From Streptomyces sp. NBC_01717 (GTDB lineage: Bacteria; Actinomycetota; Actinomycetes; Streptomycetales; Streptomycetaceae), in contig NZ_CP109178.1 of NCBI RefSeq assembly GCF_036248255.1, forward strand, positions 1,612,001 through 1,676,000: 64,000 bases of DNA. Direction: 5' to 3'. The notes under the pieces were generated by a model, which saw only the letters and a list, made by a program, of their open reading frames with translations, had not been told where the DNA came from and made no database searches. Made by a program: the position numbers and the translations under genes. Position 1 is the stretch's first letter, and every line of letters starts with the position of its first letter. This document shows positions 24,902-34,537 of this stretch, piece after piece.

Positions 24902-25864
24902 GTGAGCAGCGCATGGGCCGATGGGATGGGCGGGGCAGAAGTGTCGGACGTGATCGTGGTGGGCGGCGGGGTCAGCGGACTGACGACGGCGCTGGTGCTG
25001 GCCGAGCGAGGTCACCGGGTACGGGTCTGGTCCCGGGAGCCGGCCGCGGCGACCGCCTCGGCCGTGGCGGGCGCGTTGTGGTGGCCGTACCGGATCGAGC
25101 CGGCGGAGCCGGCCGGTGACTGGTCACTGACCTCGCTGCGGAGGTACGAGGAGCTGGCCCGGCGCTCGGAGGAGACCGGTGTACGGCTGGTCGCCGGCCT
25201 GCACCGGGGCGAGCGACTCGCCGCGCTCGGGCCGTGGGCGGGGCAGTTGAAGGACCTGGTGCAGGTGGCGGACGGCCTGCGGGCACGGCTGCCGCTGATC
25301 GACATGCCGGTGTACCTGGGCTGGTTGGAGCGGAGACTCGCGGCGGCGGGGGTTGCGGTCGAGCAGCGCGCGGTCACCGCGTTCGACGAAGCGGCGGCGG
25401 AGGCCACGACGGTGGTCGACTGCACCGGTCTCGGGGCCCGGGAACTGGTCCGGGATGCCGGGGTGCGACCGGTACGCGGCCAGCTGGTGCTGGTGGAGAA
25501 CCCGGGGATCGAGGAGTGGTTCACCGAGGCGGACCCGACGTCGGAGGCGACCACGTACTACTTCCCGCAGCCCGGGCGGCTGGTCCTCGGCGGCACGGCC
25601 CAGGTGGACGACTGGAGCATGGTGCCTGATCCCGGTACGGCCGGGGAGATCGTGGCCCGGTGCGCCCGGATCCGGCCGGAGATCGCGCGGGCGCGGATCA
25701 TCGGGCACTTGGTGGGGCTGCGTCCGGCCCGCGACGCGGGTGTCCGGATCGAGGCCGAACCGCTGCCGGGCGGCGGGCGGTTGGTCCACAACTACGGGCA
25801 CGATGGCGCGGGGGTGACGGTTGCCTGGGGCTGCGCGGAGACAGCGGCCCAGTTGGTGGGCTGA
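24902..25864 (+). CDS. FAD-dependent D-amino-acid oxidase
   Basis: A 320-residue flavoprotein of the D-amino-acid oxidase family, which deaminates D-amino acids to keto acids with H2O2. FAD binding: VIVVGGGVSGLTTALVLAER near residue 18. Further family motifs are VAGALWWPYR, VDCTGLGAREL, RPVRGQLVLV and the C-terminal signature VHNYGHDGAGVTVAWGCA, which carries FAD contacts. The start is GTG 24902; a TAACGT -10-like box ends six bases before it, so the message may be leaderless. Streptomyces peptidoglycan turnover and D-Ala are plausible substrate sources, by inference. Confidence 0.92.
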   Translation: MSSAWADGMGGAEVSDVIVVGGGVSGLTTALVLAERGHRVRVWSREPAAATASAVAGALWWPYRIEPAEPAGDWSLTSLRRYEELARRSEETGVRLVAGLHRGERLAALGPWAGQLKDLVQVADGLRARLPLIDMPVYLGWLERRLAAAGVAVEQRAVTAFDEAAAEATTVVDCTGLGARELVRDAGVRPVRGQLVLVENPGIEEWFTEADPTSEATTYYFPQPGRLVLGGTAQVDDWSMVPDPGTAGEIVARCARIRPEIARARIIGHLVGLRPARDAGVRIEAEPLPGGGRLVHNYGHDGAGVTVAWGCAETAAQLVG

Positions 25865-25899
25865 GCCGCCGTGTTCGGGGGATCAGCCCCGTGGTGTGC

Positions 25900-27645
25900 T
25901 CAATCGCCTGGCGGGTTCGGAGGGTCGGACTTGTCGTGGTGTTCGGTGGTGATCTGGCTGCCGCCGGGGCCGATCCGGATCTCGAAGTCGCCGGCGTACT
26001 TCGCATGGCCCTCGATCACTGCCGATTCGACGGCCTCGATGCCGAACTCGCGGCGCACGATCAGCGGGTCCTCGCGCAGGTCCCGCATCAGTGCCACACA
26101 CATGCCGATCATGACGAGCGTGAACGGTGCGGCGACGAGGATCGTCAGGTTCTGGAGCCCCGCGAGCGCGTCGCCCTTCCCGTTGCCGATCAGCAGCATC
26201 ACGGCCGCCACCGCACCGGTGACGACACCCCAGAAGATGACGACCCACTTGGCCGGTTCGCGGATGCCCTTCTGCGAGAGCGTGCCCATCACGATGGAGG
26301 CCGCGTCGGCGCCCGAGACGAAGAAGATGCCGACCAGAATCATCACCAGCAGACTCATCACGGTGGCGATCGGGAACTGCTTCAGGACGCCGAACAGCTG
26401 GGCCTCCTGGGTCGTGGCAGCGCCGAGCCGACCCGCTTCCTGGAGCTTGATCGCCGTTCCGCCGAAGATCGCGAACCAGACGAGGCTCACGGTGCTGGGC
26501 ACCAGAATGACGCCGCCGACGAACTGACGGATCGTCCGGCCGCGGCTGATGCGGGCGATGAACATGCCGACGAAGGGCGTCCAGGAGATCCACCACGCCC
26601 AGTAGAAGACGGTCCAGCTGCCCAGCCACTCGGCCACCTCACCCTTTCCGGTCGCCTCGGTGCGTCCGGCGAGCTGGGCGAGGTTGCCGAAGTACGCGGC
26701 GATCGAGGTGGGCAGCAGATCCAGCACGATGATCGTGGGGCCGGCGATGAAGACGAAGACCGCGAGGACCACGGCAAGCACCATATTGGTGTTGGACAGC
26801 CACTGGATGCCCTTCTCGACCCCGGAGATCGCCGAGAAGACGAACGCCACCGTCAGAACCGCGATGATCAGGACGAGCAGTCCGGTGCCGGTCTTCTCCC
26901 GCCAGTTCAGCTCGTGGAACCCGCTGCCGATCTGGAGTGCGCCGAGGCCGAGCGACGCGGCGGAGCCGAAGAGGGTCGCGAAGATGGCCAGGATGTCGAT
27001 GAGCCGGCCGACGGCGCCGTGGGCGTGCCGGGCGCCGATGAGCGGCTCGAACACCGCGCTGATCGTCTGCCGCCTGCGGCGCCGGTAGGAGCTGTACGCG
27101 ATGGCGAGCCCGACGACCGCGTAGATCGCCCAGGGGTGGAGCGTCCAGTGGAAGAGGGTGGTGGCCATCGCCGTCTGCATCGCGTCGGCGGCGTCGAAGG
27201 GGTGGGTGCCGGGCGGTGGGTTGGTGAAGTGGGCCAGCGGCTCACTGACGCCATAGAACATGAGTCCGATGCCCATGCCGGCGCTGAACATCATCGCGAC
27301 CCAGGACACGGTGTGGAATTCGGGCTCCTCGCCCTCCTGGCCGAGGGAGATGTTCCCGTAGCGGCTGACGGCGAGCCAGAGGGCGAAGACGACGAACCCG
27401 GACGCGACGAGCATGAAGGCCCAACCACCGTTGTGGATGAGCCCGTTGAGCATCTTGCTGGAGACGGCCTCCAGCGATCCCGTGGCGGCGGCCCCCCAGG
27501 TCACGAAGGCGAGGGTGAGGACGGCGGTGACTCCGAAGACCACCCGGTCGGTCGTGGGCTGCCGGTCCTGAGTCGGGTCGCCGGGCAGATCCGCCGTTAC
27601 CGGAAGATCCCCCCGACCACCCGTTCCCTGTTCGTCCTGCGACAC
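25900..27645 (-). CDS. BCCT-family glycine betaine/choline/carnitine transporter
   Basis: A 581-residue secondary transporter with about 12 membrane helices. The Na-coupled unwound helix motif is FSAGMGIGLMFYGVSEP; the aromatic substrate box is WTLHPWAIYAVVGLAIAY and FYWAWWISWTPFVGMFIARI, the signature of BCCT carriers. These import osmoprotectants such as glycine betaine. The C-terminal tail is charged and could sense osmolarity as in BetP. GTG 27645 is preferred because GAAAGG lies eight bases upstream; a GTG three codons earlier is possible. It is convergent with the oxidase gene. Confidence 0.93.
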   Translation of the reverse strand: MSQDEQGTGGRGDLPVTADLPGDPTQDRQPTTDRVVFGVTAVLTLAFVTWGAAATGSLEAVSSKMLNGLIHNGGWAFMLVASGFVVFALWLAVSRYGNISLGQEGEEPEFHTVSWVAMMFSAGMGIGLMFYGVSEPLAHFTNPPPGTHPFDAADAMQTAMATTLFHWTLHPWAIYAVVGLAIAYSSYRRRRRQTISAVFEPLIGARHAHGAVGRLIDILAIFATLFGSAASLGLGALQIGSGFHELNWREKTGTGLLVLIIAVLTVAFVFSAISGVEKGIQWLSNTNMVLAVVLAVFVFIAGPTIIVLDLLPTSIAAYFGNLAQLAGRTEATGKGEVAEWLGSWTVFYWAWWISWTPFVGMFIARISRGRTIRQFVGGVILVPSTVSLVWFAIFGGTAIKLQEAGRLGAATTQEAQLFGVLKQFPIATVMSLLVMILVGIFFVSGADAASIVMGTLSQKGIREPAKWVVIFWGVVTGAVAAVMLLIGNGKGDALAGLQNLTILVAAPFTLVMIGMCVALMRDLREDPLIVRREFGIEAVESAVIEGHAKYAGDFEIRIGPGGSQITTEHHDKSDPPNPPGD

Positions 27646-27719
27646 GAGTGGCACCTTTCACGGAAGCCGAAATTTCGCTCTCCGTAGGCAGTACCACACG
27701 TGTCGTGCCGTTCGCGGGA

Positions 27720-29069
27720 TCAACAAGCGGTATCGGCTTGCCCGTTTGTGAGGTGATATGCGGCCCGCTCGTCGAGGAGGAGCGGGACCAGGTTCCGGGC
27801 GGACTGGCGCAGCGGTACGTACGCTCCGTCACCGTCGCGCCGGAACGTGACGCCGTGCAGAGCGAGTTCGTCCCTGACGTCGGCGAACTGGGCGGCGGTC
27901 AGCCGGTAGCCGCAGGGCGGGTCCTGCAGGATCTCGGCGGGCTCGGCCGCCTCGTTGTCGGCACCGCCGAGGTAGACGGGACCGCGGTCCTTGAACCCTG
28001 CCGTGCGTGACGCGGCCGTGGCGGCCTCGATGCGCCCGCGTCGCTCGTCCGTGAAGCTGAACAGCCCGTCGAGTGCGGCCAGCTGCGAGTCGACCCGACG
28101 TCGGCTGTTGAGGGCCGGGTCGGCCTTCTCGGCGTCGGTGAGCGCGTCGACCCGGGACTCGATGAGCAGGCCCACCGCATGCTTGATGCCCGCGGTGTTG
28201 CGCAGAATGCGCTCCTGTCCGTCGCCCGCGGTCTGCTTTATCGGGTCGCCGGTGACCGGGTCGGTCCAGATGCCGTAGAGACCGCTGCTGTAGCCGGCCT
28301 CCTTGGCGGTGGGCCGCACATACCCTTCGGACAGGGTCTGCGATTCGCCGTGCACCCGGTCGTCGGTGTTGAGGTTGCGGGGCCAGAGGACGAACAGGTC
28401 CTTGTCGTAGTACGGCGGGGTGGCACCGTACTCGTGCAAGTCGTAGATCACGTCGGGCTTCCGGTCGCGGATCACCGCGGCCATGGCACGGGCCTCGGCG
28501 GTCTGCAGGGCGATGTGGTCGCGGTTGATGTCGACACCGTCGGAGTTGCCGCGGCGGTTCGCCGCCCGCCCGTCGGGGTTCGCGGTGGGGACGACGAGGA
28601 CATCGGTCCGGGAGAGGAAGGCGCGCGTCGCCGGGTCCTTGGCGTACGCGAGATCCCGGACGGTGGTCAGACAGGCCTCGCGGCCGGACGGTTCGTTGCC
28701 GTGCTGGCTGCAGATCAGCAGCATCGTGTCGGACGTGGGGCGGTGGTTGCCGATACGGACGAGCTGGAGCGGGCGGCCCTGTTTCGTCGTGCCGATCCGG
28801 TCGATGGAGACGCGATCGCTCCCCCGGTCGACGGCGGCGAGGAACGACTGCTCCTCGGGCTGACCGGTCCAGTGGGCCCCGTTGCTGATCTCGAAACCGG
28901 TACGGGGCGGGGTGTGCGCGGCCTCGGCCGGCACCGTGACCAGGGGCACGGCCAGAACCGCGGCCGCGGCCGTCAGGGACAGGTACCGGAGGCCCGGCCG
29001 ACGGATGCCGAGGCGCCGAGCAAGGGGCCGGACGCGGAGCTGACGGACGATCGGGATACGGGATGTCAT
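27720..29069 (-). CDS. Secreted M14-family zinc carboxypeptidase
   Basis: A 449-residue metallopeptidase. An N-terminal basic stretch and the hydrophobic segment [18 protein letters not shown] ending in PAEAA form a signal peptide. The zinc ligands are His and Glu in [13 protein letters not shown] and His in YDLHEYGA; a likely catalytic Glu is in [10 protein letters not shown]. It would trim C-terminal residues from peptides outside the cell. Its ATG overlaps the upstream dipeptidyl-peptidase stop (ATGA), so the two secreted peptidases are made together. The very long frame open across both genes is not one protein. Confidence 0.9.
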   Translation of the reverse strand: MTSRIPIVRQLRVRPLARRLGIRRPGLRYLSLTAAAAVLAVPLVTVPAEAAHTPPRTGFEISNGAHWTGQPEEQSFLAAVDRGSDRVSIDRIGTTKQGRPLQLVRIGNHRPTSDTMLLICSQHGNEPSGREACLTTVRDLAYAKDPATRAFLSRTDVLVVPTANPDGRAANRRGNSDGVDINRDHIALQTAEARAMAAVIRDRKPDVIYDLHEYGATPPYYDKDLFVLWPRNLNTDDRVHGESQTLSEGYVRPTAKEAGYSSGLYGIWTDPVTGDPIKQTAGDGQERILRNTAGIKHAVGLLIESRVDALTDAEKADPALNSRRRVDSQLAALDGLFSFTDERRGRIEAATAASRTAGFKDRGPVYLGGADNEAAEPAEILQDPPCGYRLTAAQFADVRDELALHGVTFRRDGDGAYVPLRQSARNLVPLLLDERAAYHLTNGQADTAC

Positions 29070-31045
29070 GAGCGGCTGCCTCCCGGGATGCGGTGTGCGG
29101 GACGCGGCGGTGCCACGCCCTCGGGACGGGATACGCGGGGGGTGGCTGTCGCGGGCGCGGGGCCGGCGGTGGCGCGCACGAACGCTGCGGCGCCGCCGAC
29201 GAACGGCAGCTTCGCGGAGGTACGGGCCAGGTCGAGGGTGAGCGTGGGCGTGGAGTCCGGCGGGTCGATGAGGTCCTTGTCGGTGCCCGCGACGATCAGG
29301 GCGAGGCGGTGTCCGGCCGGCACGACGTGGTCGCTCGCGGCGAGGTCGACGGTGATCGTGTAGCGCTTGCCCGGGGTGAGAGGGCGCCCCTTGTCCGTGG
29401 AGGCGTACGTCCCGAGGTCGGCCCAGCCGCGGCTGAAGACCGTCCGGTCGACGGTGGTGGTCCTGGCCTCGGTCGCCTTGAAGCAGGAGCTGTCCCCGGC
29501 GGTGCTCGCACCCCAGCAGGTGCGGTCGGTGAGGGTGGTGATGCCTTCGCCGGATGCGGCGTAGTCCCGGATGGTGTCGGGGCCGACGTCGACGAGGACC
29601 GCGGAGAGATGGGCGGTGGCGGTCGTCGGGGTCGCGGTGACGGTCACCTGCGAAGAGCCGGCGAGCCGCAGGTCGTGGGCGAGTGGTGCGGTGAGAAACC
29701 CGGCCTTGGCGCCCGTGGTCCTCTCCAGGTCGGCGGCCCAGTCCGTCTCGCTCTGCTTCGGGTCGTCGGTGAACGTCTCGGTGGCGCCGGGGCGGGCGGG
29801 CCTGCGCGTGAGGGTACCGACGCCGGGCGCGGTGCCGGTGCCGGGGCGCACGGTGGTGACCGCGGTGGTGCGGGGCGGCCAGACCTTGTCGGTGGACCAC
29901 TGGTCGGGGTGACGTTCGATGTCGGCCATCGGTTCGCGGTCGATGCCGTTGTCGTAGCCGAGGAGGTAGTGGTCGAACCAGCGGTGCAGGGTGTCGACCC
30001 ACTCGGCGCGCCGGTAGTCGAACGGGTCGACGTGACCGGTCTGGGAGAGCCAGATCTTGCGCTCGACGCCCCGGTCCGCGAGGGCGTCCCACCACTGGCC
30101 GAGGTGCTTGGTGCGGACGTTGAGGTCCTGCATCCCGTGGACGGCAAAGACACTGGCCTTCACCTTGCGGGCGTCCTTCACGTAGTCGCGCTCGTTCCAG
30201 AGCTTCGTCCGGTCGCCGGTGCGGGGCGCCTCGTCGACGAGCTTCTGCTGGACGGCGGCGCAGCGCGCCCGTGCCTCGGGGCTCTCGACATAGTCGGAGA
30301 GCCATTCGGGGCCGCTGTCGTAGAGGGGGGCACCCTGGGCGAAGTAGTAGTCGTACCAGGAGGAGATGGATCCGATGGGAACGATGGTCCGCAGACCGTC
30401 GACTCCGGTCGCCGCCACCCCGTTGGCGATGGTGCCGTCGTAACTCTTGCCGATCATTCCGGTGCGGCCGTTGGACCAGCCGGCTCCGGTGCGTTCGGTG
30501 CCGGTGCGGGTGGTGTAGCCGCGGGCCCGGCCGTTCAGCCAGTCGATGACCGCCTTGGCGGACTGGATGTCGGAGCGGCCTCCGACATCGACACATCCGT
30601 CGGAGCGATTGGTACCGGCCAGATCGACGGCGACGAAGGCGTAGCCGCGCGGGACGAAGTAGTTGTCGTAGTGCAGCGGGAACTGGACCGGATTTCCCTG
30701 GCTGTCGTACGTCTTCAGCTGGCTCTCGTTGCCGCGCCCGCAGCAGGAGTAGTACGGGCTGGCGTCCATGATCACGGGTATCTTCCGGCCCTGCGCTGCG
30801 GGTTCGCGCGGCCGCACGATGTCGACGGCGACCCGGTCGCTCTTTCCGTCTCCGTCGCCGTCCAGTCCGGTGTCCACCCAGATGGACTCACGGACGGCGT
30901 TCCCGTACGAGTAGACGGGTCTGCTCTCCCGCGGGCTCGCGCCCTGCGCGCCTGCCGGTGAAAGCAGGACGGTCATCAGGGCGGCCGAGGCCGCCACCAC
31001 CAGCGATCTGTACGTCAAGCGGGTGCCCCGCACACGTATCGGCAT
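29066..31045 (-). CDS. Secreted Xaa-Pro dipeptidyl-peptidase (S15 family)
   Basis: A 659-residue alpha/beta-hydrolase that removes Xaa-Pro dipeptides. A Sec signal peptide is present ([20 protein letters not shown] then QGA). The catalytic Ser is in [13 protein letters not shown] near residue 200, Asp in [10 protein letters not shown] and His in [13 protein letters not shown]. The C-terminal jelly-roll has [27 protein letters not shown] near residue 60 resembles a calcium loop. With the coupled carboxypeptidase it suggests stepwise degradation of Pro-rich extracellular peptides. Confidence 0.92.
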   Translation of the reverse strand: MPIRVRGTRLTYRSLVVAASAALMTVLLSPAGAQGASPRESRPVYSYGNAVRESIWVDTGLDGDGDGKSDRVAVDIVRPREPAAQGRKIPVIMDASPYYSCCGRGNESQLKTYDSQGNPVQFPLHYDNYFVPRGYAFVAVDLAGTNRSDGCVDVGGRSDIQSAKAVIDWLNGRARGYTTRTGTERTGAGWSNGRTGMIGKSYDGTIANGVAATGVDGLRTIVPIGSISSWYDYYFAQGAPLYDSGPEWLSDYVESPEARARCAAVQQKLVDEAPRTGDRTKLWNERDYVKDARKVKASVFAVHGMQDLNVRTKHLGQWWDALADRGVERKIWLSQTGHVDPFDYRRAEWVDTLHRWFDHYLLGYDNGIDREPMADIERHPDQWSTDKVWPPRTTAVTTVRPGTGTAPGVGTLTRRPARPGATETFTDDPKQSETDWAADLERTTGAKAGFLTAPLAHDLRLAGSSQVTVTATPTTATAHLSAVLVDVGPDTIRDYAASGEGITTLTDRTCWGASTAGDSSCFKATEARTTTVDRTVFSRGWADLGTYASTDKGRPLTPGKRYTITVDLAASDHVVPAGHRLALIVAGTDKDLIDPPDSTPTLTLDLARTSAKLPFVGGAAAFVRATAGPAPATATPRVSRPEGVAPPRPAHRIPGGSRS

Positions 31046-31123
31046 CTGCGGAAGGTACCCCGGTCAACTCCTGGGCAACAGGGGGCGATTCCGCGTCCAC
31101 GTGACGTGAGAGCGGCCGAACTG

Positions 31124-31167
31124 CCATGACGGCCGAGTAGCGATCCGTGTGTCAGCAGCCGTCATGG
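31124..31167. promoter_or_regulatory. 10-bp inverted repeat in divergent peptidase/lacI region
   Basis: CCATGACGGC (31124-31133) and GCCGTCATGG (31158-31167) are perfect inverted repeats 24 bp apart, about 80 bp upstream of the dipeptidyl-peptidase start and 190 bp upstream of the LacI-type gene. It could be an operator or a pair of half-sites. The rest of this 313-bp gap shows no ORF. Confidence 0.4.
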
Positions 31168-31358
31168 ACATGTCTTGCCCCGAAGGGTTCGGTCTGCGCG
31201 CCGCCCTCTTTCCCCGGTGTGGCCGGCGCCCGGTCGCGTGCCGGTGGCGCCGGTCGGGCGGGACCTCCCGTACACCAAGCCCGTAGGCTGGTGGGGTTCG
31301 TGCTGTTCCGCAGCTTCGGCCGATTCCGGCCGGTTCCCGCGCGTACGAGGAGCGTCCC

Positions 31359-32399
31359 TTGCCCGGTCCGACCCCTTCCTCCCGTGATGCCCGCCCCACG
31401 CTGGAGGCCGTGGCGGCCCGCGCCGGAGTCTCCCGGGCGACGGCCTCCCGGGTCGTGAACGGCGGGGCGGGGGTGCGGCAGCCGCTGGTGGACCAGGTCC
31501 GCAAGGCGGTCGAGGAACTCGGGTACATACCGAACCATGCCGCGCGGACCCTGGTCACCCGGCGCAACGGCGCGGTGGCCGTGATCATCGACGAGCCGGA
31601 GTTCCGGATCTTCTCCGACCCGTTCTTCTCCCGGCAGATCCGTGGCATCAGCCGGGAACTGAACGTGTACGACGCCCAGCTGGTGCTCCTCCTGGTGGAG
31701 GGCAGCGGGGACTTCGACCGGATCACCCGCTATCTGGCCGGTGGCCATGTGGACGGCGTGCTGGCGTTCTCGCTGCACACCGACGACGAACTTCCCGCCG
31801 TCATCCGCCGGTTCCGGGTGCCCACGGTCTACGGCGGCCGCCCCGGCACACCGGGGGACGCATCGGAACACGCCGTCCCCTACGTCGACTGCGACAACCG
31901 CGGCGGCGCCCGCGAGGCCGTACGCCATCTGGTCTCTCTCGGCCGGCAGCGGATCGGGCACATCGCGGGGCCCCGCGGCCAGACGTCGGCGCTCGACCGG
32001 ATCGACGGCTACCGCGATGTGCTGCCCGACAGCGATCCGTCACTGGTCGTGGAGGGCGACTTCACCGTCGATGGCGGCGCCCGGGCGATGGCCGAACTGC
32101 TGGAGCGCCACCCCGGCCTCGACGCCGTGTTCGCGTCCAACGACCTGATGGCGTCCGGCGCCCTTCGGGTGCTGGGCGAGCACGGCCGCCGGGTACCGGA
32201 GGACGTGGCGCTGGTCGGCTTCGACGACATGGAGCAGGTCGCCGAAGCGACCGATCCTCCCTTGACGACCGTCCGTCAGGATGTCGAAGGCATGGGACGG
32301 TTGATGGTGCGGCTGCTGATGCAGAGGCTGAACGGCGAAGGGCAGGAGACCGATTCGGTGATCACACCGACCGAGCTGGTCCGACGGGTCTCGGCCTGA
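31359..32399 (+). CDS. LacI-family transcriptional regulator
   Basis: A 346-residue repressor. The N-terminal helix-turn-helix is TLEAVAARAGVSRATASRVV near residue 14, with the hinge-helix segment GYIPNHAARTLVTRR. A periplasmic-binding-protein-like sugar domain follows (GGHVDGVLAFSLHTDDELP and AVFASNDLMASGALRVL). The start is TTG with GAGGAG eight bases upstream. No sugar operon adjoins it, and the MpaB gene is convergent, so the target is unclear; it may control the divergent secreted peptidases or distant genes. Confidence 0.93.
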   Translation: MPGPTPSSRDARPTLEAVAARAGVSRATASRVVNGGAGVRQPLVDQVRKAVEELGYIPNHAARTLVTRRNGAVAVIIDEPEFRIFSDPFFSRQIRGISRELNVYDAQLVLLLVEGSGDFDRITRYLAGGHVDGVLAFSLHTDDELPAVIRRFRVPTVYGGRPGTPGDASEHAVPYVDCDNRGGAREAVRHLVSLGRQRIGHIAGPRGQTSALDRIDGYRDVLPDSDPSLVVEGDFTVDGGARAMAELLERHPGLDAVFASNDLMASGALRVLGEHGRRVPEDVALVGFDDMEQVAEATDPPLTTVRQDVEGMGRLMVRLLMQRLNGEGQETDSVITPTELVRRVSA

Positions 32400-32534
32400 C
32401 CCGTCCGGCCGGAGGACGCCATCGGCACCGGCACCCCCGCCCGCGCGCGAGCCCGTGCGCCCGCGACCGGCCGGCGGACGCCCGCAGTCACCGAAGGCGC
32501 ATCAGGCAGCTGAACACCGTGGGCCCGGGTGAGC

Positions 32535-33419
32535 TCAGCGGGTGCCGCGCATCCGCTGGGCGGCTCGGGCCCGGCGTGCGTACGGCAGATAGCGCAGCCG
32601 CTCAGGAAGCACGGGCACCACAGCCCGGACGACACCGCAGAACCTCCGCAGCTTCCGCTCCTGCGCGGCCGTCCATTCCAGACCGATCGCCTCGCGCGCG
32701 TCCGGCGGCATCAGCCCGATGGTGATGAACCTGCGGAACCTGGCCAGCGGCGGGAACAGGACCGGCCACAGGGCCTTGACCAGCAGCCTGACCGGCCGCG
32801 GACCCAGGTCCGGCGGCGGTACCGGCCGGTCGGTGGCGACCAGCTCCTCGACGACGACGGTGGCCTCTATCTCGTCGGCGAGCACCTTGCGGTAGTACGG
32901 CCAGAACTCCTCGATCGACTGTGGCATGTCCCGGTCGTTGATGCCGAGGATCCGGCCGACCTGGAGCCATTCCCGGTACAGGGCCCGCTCCTGCGCCTCG
33001 GTGAGCGGGCGGACGAGATACCGCGTGCCGTGCCGGTAGATGGGGAAGCCCGTGGCGTGCACCCACGCATAGTTCGCGGGTGACAGCGCATGGTAACGGC
33101 GTCCGCGGGTGTCGGTTCCCTGAATGGTGCGGTGCAGCTTGCGGAGCCTGCGCCCCTCCTCGGCGGCTTCCTCACCCCCGTACACCCAGAGCTGGAGCGA
33201 GCGCAGCGACCGCTCGCCGCGCCCCCACGGGTCCGTGCGGAACACCGAGTGATCGTCGACGCCCGCGCCGACCGCCGGGTGGGCGACCTGGAGTGTGAGG
33301 GCAGCGGGCAGCATCAGCAGGGCGCGGACGTCTCCGGCAAGGCTCCAGAGCACTCCGCCGGGCGGCGGCGGCTCGGGCTCCCGCTTCCGGTCCCCGCCCC
33401 GGGGTGCTTCGCTGCTCAT
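32535..33419 (-). CDS. MpaB-family (DUF2236) oxygenase-like protein
   Basis: A 294-residue helical protein of the MpaB/DUF2236 family, which includes a fungal oxygenase and, more distantly, latex-clearing heme proteins. Conserved features seen are LMLPAALTLQVAHPAVGAGV with a candidate heme-ligand His, and NYAWVHATGFPIYRHGTRY with a second His. The C-terminal YLPYARRARAAQRM is typical. The substrate is unknown. ATG 33419 starts the family-like region; the frame extends upstream over the next gene by chance. Confidence 0.83.
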   Translation of the reverse strand: MSSEAPRGGDRKREPEPPPPGGVLWSLAGDVRALLMLPAALTLQVAHPAVGAGVDDHSVFRTDPWGRGERSLRSLQLWVYGGEEAAEEGRRLRKLHRTIQGTDTRGRRYHALSPANYAWVHATGFPIYRHGTRYLVRPLTEAQERALYREWLQVGRILGINDRDMPQSIEEFWPYYRKVLADEIEATVVVEELVATDRPVPPPDLGPRPVRLLVKALWPVLFPPLARFRRFITIGLMPPDAREAIGLEWTAAQERKLRRFCGVVRAVVPVLPERLRYLPYARRARAAQRMRGTR

Positions 33420-33570
33420 GCGGGGACTCCCAGCAGTCGACGGACGTGCGGGCCGGTGCCCGGCTGATGTGTATTCCAGTATGCGATCGCGGGCGGGCCG
33501 GCGAGCGGCAGGGGCGGCGGGACCGGTTCGGCCGGCGGCCACTGTGTGCGCGGGAGGGCGGTGCCGCCCG

Positions 33571-34110
33571 TCACCGCCAGCCGGCCGCTTCCAGCACCGC
33601 GGCCGCGGCCTCGTCGACGCGGTGGTGGGTGGCGTCGACCGTGAAGTCCTCCACCCGGGCCCGGTCGAGGATCCCGTCGAGCTCCCCCGATCTGTCCAGG
33701 TGCCACCGCAGCGCTTCGGGCTCGTCCGCGTGGCGCCGGGACAGCCGCTGCCGGACCACCGGCAGCTCGACCCGGAGCCGGCACACGGACAGGTCGACAC
33801 CCACCGCCTTCGCGCACTGCTCCCGGTCCTCCGCGTCCTCGACGACGCCCGCGAGAACGAGCCGGGTGACGCCCGCATCGAGGTAGTTGCCGACCATGCA
33901 CCTCAGGTTGCGCACCAGCAGGGCGAAGTTGAAGCGGTCGTCGGCGGGCGCGGGCCGGCTCCGGCAGAGCCAGTCCATGTCGATGACGGCGTTGGGCACG
34001 CCGGAGCCGGCCAGCAGATCTCCTGCGGCGTCGGCCACCGACGTCTTGCCGACCCCGACGGTGCCGGTGATCAGAAGGGCGCGGGCTTCCGGAGCGCTGT
34101 CGGTTCGCAT
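33571..34110 (-). CDS. P-loop kinase-like ATPase
   Basis: A 179-residue nucleotide-binding protein. Walker A is LLITGTVGVGKTSVADAAG near residue 13, followed by AVIDMDWLCRSRP, which resembles the substrate loop of small-molecule or nucleotide kinases. The C-terminal part is a helical lid with many Arg residues. The family resembles uncharacterised actinobacterial AAA/adenylate-kinase-like proteins. Its position 151 bases upstream of the MpaB gene, on the same strand, suggests but does not prove co-expression. Substrate unknown. Confidence 0.75.
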   Translation of the reverse strand: MRTDSAPEARALLITGTVGVGKTSVADAAGDLLAGSGVPNAVIDMDWLCRSRPAPADDRFNFALLVRNLRCMVGNYLDAGVTRLVLAGVVEDAEDREQCAKAVGVDLSVCRLRVELPVVRQRLSRRHADEPEALRWHLDRSGELDGILDRARVEDFTVDATHHRVDEAAAAVLEAAGWR

Positions 34111-34169
34111 GGCCGGGAGCCTACGGCGACCGACGGTTCACCGGTGACACGGGCTCAGCGTCCGGGGCC

Positions 34170-34286
34170 CTACTCGTAGTCGTACACCGTCACGGCTATG
34201 CCCCGGCTCAGCAGCCGACGCTCGATCAACGGCTCTGTCCGGGACCACTTACCGCCTGCGAGGCCGCATCCGATCCGGGGCATGTG
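34170..34286 (-). pseudogene. Remnant of a macro-domain (ADP-ribose-binding) protein, C-terminal part only
   Basis: On the minus strand a short frame reads HMPRIGCGLAGGKWSRTEPL, then IERRLLSRGIAVTVYDYE and a stop. This is the C-terminal signature of Appr-1-p-processing macro-domain proteins, where PRIGCGLAGG lines the ADP-ribose pocket. Upstream on the same strand the expected N-terminal 110 residues are absent: frames are broken by stops and run into the MerR promoter. It is therefore a decayed or truncated gene, or the end of a gene cut by a deletion. Confidence 0.6.
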
Positions 34287-34412
34287 TTCAGCCCGCCCCG
34301 TACAGCGCCTCGATGATCTGCGTACCCTTCGTGGATCACCCGGCGGCTCCCAGATGGGTCAGGGCCCGGCGGCGAGTACTGCGGTCTCCTGCGCCTCGGC
34401 GGTGCCGGAGAC

Positions 34413-34445
34413 TTTCACAACAGTGGTGAGACAGCAATACTGTTG
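34413..34445 (+). promoter_or_regulatory. MerR-type promoter with 7-bp dyad
   Basis: CAACAGT (34418-34424) and ACTGTTG (34439-34445) form a perfect dyad 14 bp apart. It overlaps a -10-like TACTGT (34438-34443) with TTTCAC or TTCACA 18-19 bp upstream. MerR proteins bind dyads inside promoters with such long spacers, so this is a likely autoregulatory site for the gene that starts at 34538. Confidence 0.5.
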
Positions 34446-34537
34446 AACTGGATTGGTGCACACGGATGCGGACAGTGCCGTCGGTACAGGCATAACCGGG
34501 GACGGCAGTGCCCAGCGGTCAGCAGCGAGGAGCAGAC

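Noticed and set aside
25660..27687. 675-codon plus-strand frame opposite the BCCT transporter
   Set aside because: Low-complexity Asp/Gly/Glu-rich antisense frame; the transporter on the other strand has full family motifs.
27693..27702. CACACGTGTC palindrome before the BCCT gene as an operator
   Set aside because: A single 8-bp palindrome is expected by chance at this length, and no paired element was seen.
27720..30596. Single 958-codon frame spanning two peptidase genes
   Set aside because: Only its C-terminal 449 codons are the carboxypeptidase; the rest overlaps the S15 peptidase in another frame.
32401..32480. CCGGCCGG-containing inverted repeats after the lacI-type gene
   Set aside because: Imperfect and widely spaced GC-only matches; not separable from background.
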